A stretch of DNA of 52,653 nucleotides from JBCCCJ01 sp039029315. Its GTDB lineage: Bacteria > Bacteroidota > Bacteroidia > J057. How positions within the stretch are numbered: the first letter of the stretch is position 1; each line of letters starts with the position of its first letter. Position numbers and translations under genes: made by a program. The notes under the pieces are model-generated. The model was given only the letters and a program-made list of their open reading frames with translations, did not search any database and was not told where the DNA came from. Of this stretch, positions 51,967-52,653 are shown in pieces. Location: the NCBI GenBank assembly GCA_039029315.1, contig JBCCGK010000083.1, positions 1-52,653 on the forward strand, written 5' to 3'.

Positions 51967-51998
51967 AAATAAGGCTGCCTTTTGGGGCGGCCTTATTT
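51967..51998 (+). terminator. Intrinsic terminator after the DUF5684 gene
   Basis: AAATAAGGCTGCC and GGCGGCCTTATTT form a 13-bp stem with one mismatch around a TTTTGG loop, 45 bp after the stop. The arms give A- and T-rich flanks, so it could work in both directions. Confidence 0.75.
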
Positions 51999-52474
51999 GC
52001 TTTCTCTTGAGATGTGTAAATAATGCCGGTAAGTGCATGGAGGAGTTGTCAATCTAACGAACAGGCGTCAATAGCATCCCCTCTTCTCTTTGCTTCTTCT
52101 TGTCTGGCGCTATCTTCCCTTTTTTCTTTCCGGTTTTTTAGCCATCTATCAGAAGACTTCTGTCGAATTGTCCAATAACACTTCGCTCCCTCCCTGATCA
52201 GTCTCACTCTCTGCACCTGGCCTCAGCCTTACCTGTACTCAGCTGATCCTCAATCTATGTTCATTTTCTGAGGGACAGCCAAGTTCCCTTTGTTGCCAGA
52301 AGATGGTGAAAACGTTTTGTCAAAGGTTAACAATCCTTATTTCTGAAAGATAAGTAGACTGAAAATATCGAATCCGCAAGGTCGAAGGAAATGATGATTC
52401 TGATACCTGCTAGATTGACATTCTGAGTATGACATTATCCAGGCATATTTTTCGTAGAAAAAACAGGCGGCTAA
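51999..52474. other. Gene-free stretch at the window end
   Basis: About 470 bp, pyrimidine-rich in its first half, with no convincing frame, tRNA-like fold or strong repeat up to the MITE that follows. Confidence 0.5.
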
Positions 52475-52636
52475 GAGACTGTTTGAAAATCTGTCACTTA
52501 TTTTTTGTATGCGTCTTTTTTCCTCATCGTATAACTTTTTTTTGTTCTCATAGCCCTACTATGAGAACAAAAAAGAGCCTTGTTTGAGAAAAAAATACAT
52601 CATAAAAATTCTCAGCACAAATTTCAAAACAGTCCC
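52475..52636 (+). mobile_element. MITE copy C (162 bp)
   Basis: Same orientation as copy A. Left end GAGACTGTTTGAAAATCTGT, right end TTTCAAAACAGTCCC, with TAA on both sides (52472-52474 and 52637-52639). The internal hairpin at about 52536-52573 is the best kept: TTTTTTGTTCTCATAG against CTATGAGAACAAAAAA. No coding capacity. Confidence 0.9.
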
Positions 52637-52653
52637 TAACTTTGACTTTGTCC

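Noticed and set aside
1..52653. CRISPR arrays, tRNA and rRNA genes
   Set aside because: No regularly spaced short direct repeats with unique spacers, no cloverleaf with a T-loop motif and no rRNA segments were seen; the only 16S-like match is the 12-base Shine-Dalgarno sequence at 49548.

Overview
The window comes from a Bacteroidota chromosome. The evidence is two SusC-type TonB-dependent receptors (one with a SusD lipoprotein), type IX secretion (T9SS) sorting domains, DUF3667, DUF4097 and DUF3179 proteins, a menaquinone gene, and perfect TAnnTTTG -7 promoter boxes before mdh and an ABC permease. The gene mix (S74 'tail fibre' repeat protein, T9SS proteins, L-type lectin) suggests the Saprospiria/Lewinella side of the phylum; that placement is tentative. 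No rRNA, tRNA, CRISPR array or prophage module was seen.

Layout. 1-9770: a tight six-gene plus-strand run. It holds a giant surface-fibre protein (5' end outside the window) made of 19 visible repeats and a C-terminal S74 self-processing chaperone, a small T9SS protein, a small exported beta-domain protein, an MBOAT O-acyltransferase, its SGNH-type partner, and an exported protein resembling polymorphic toxin type 23. 9759-11539 (minus): a tandem ArsR pair and a PlsC-like acyltransferase. 12123-15336: a PQQ-type sugar dehydrogenase, a TPR protein and a DUF1080 protein. 15471-20132 (minus): a SusC/SusD pair. 20656-25822: an AI-2E-family permease, a vanadium-haloperoxidase/PAP2-like lipoprotein, a DUF3667 membrane protein and a GNAT-like protein. 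25836-31759: an orphan SusC-like receptor facing a DUF3179 lipoprotein and a T9SS-exported BNR protein. 31943-35584 (minus): ECF sigma factor, HEAT-type putative anti-sigma, DUF4097 protein and serine hydrolase. 35873-43525: lectin, universal stress protein, redoxin, phosphopantetheinyl transferase, SPOR-like protein, malate dehydrogenase, S41 peptidase and MenA. 44246-46889 (minus): two near-identical exported proteins of the group often labelled asparagine synthetase B. 47043-51922: ABC permease, MetF, Hsp20 and a DUF5684 membrane protein.

Themes. Most genes concern the cell envelope and nutrient capture: glycan uptake and trimming, surface fibres, O-acylation, export and envelope-stress control. 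Four copies of an unannotated 76-162 bp MITE with GAGACTGTTT termini and TTA/TAA target duplications are spread over the window; one sits exactly after a stop codon, and the full-length ones contain a hairpin that could terminate transcription both ways. The best candidates for something undescribed are the fibre/O-acyltransferase/toxin-23-like operon, the MITE family, a sigma-54-like promoter with phased inverted repeats before hsp20, a long terminator-like hairpin that contains the S41 peptidase start codon, and the duplicated exported pair with a possible Cys/His active site.
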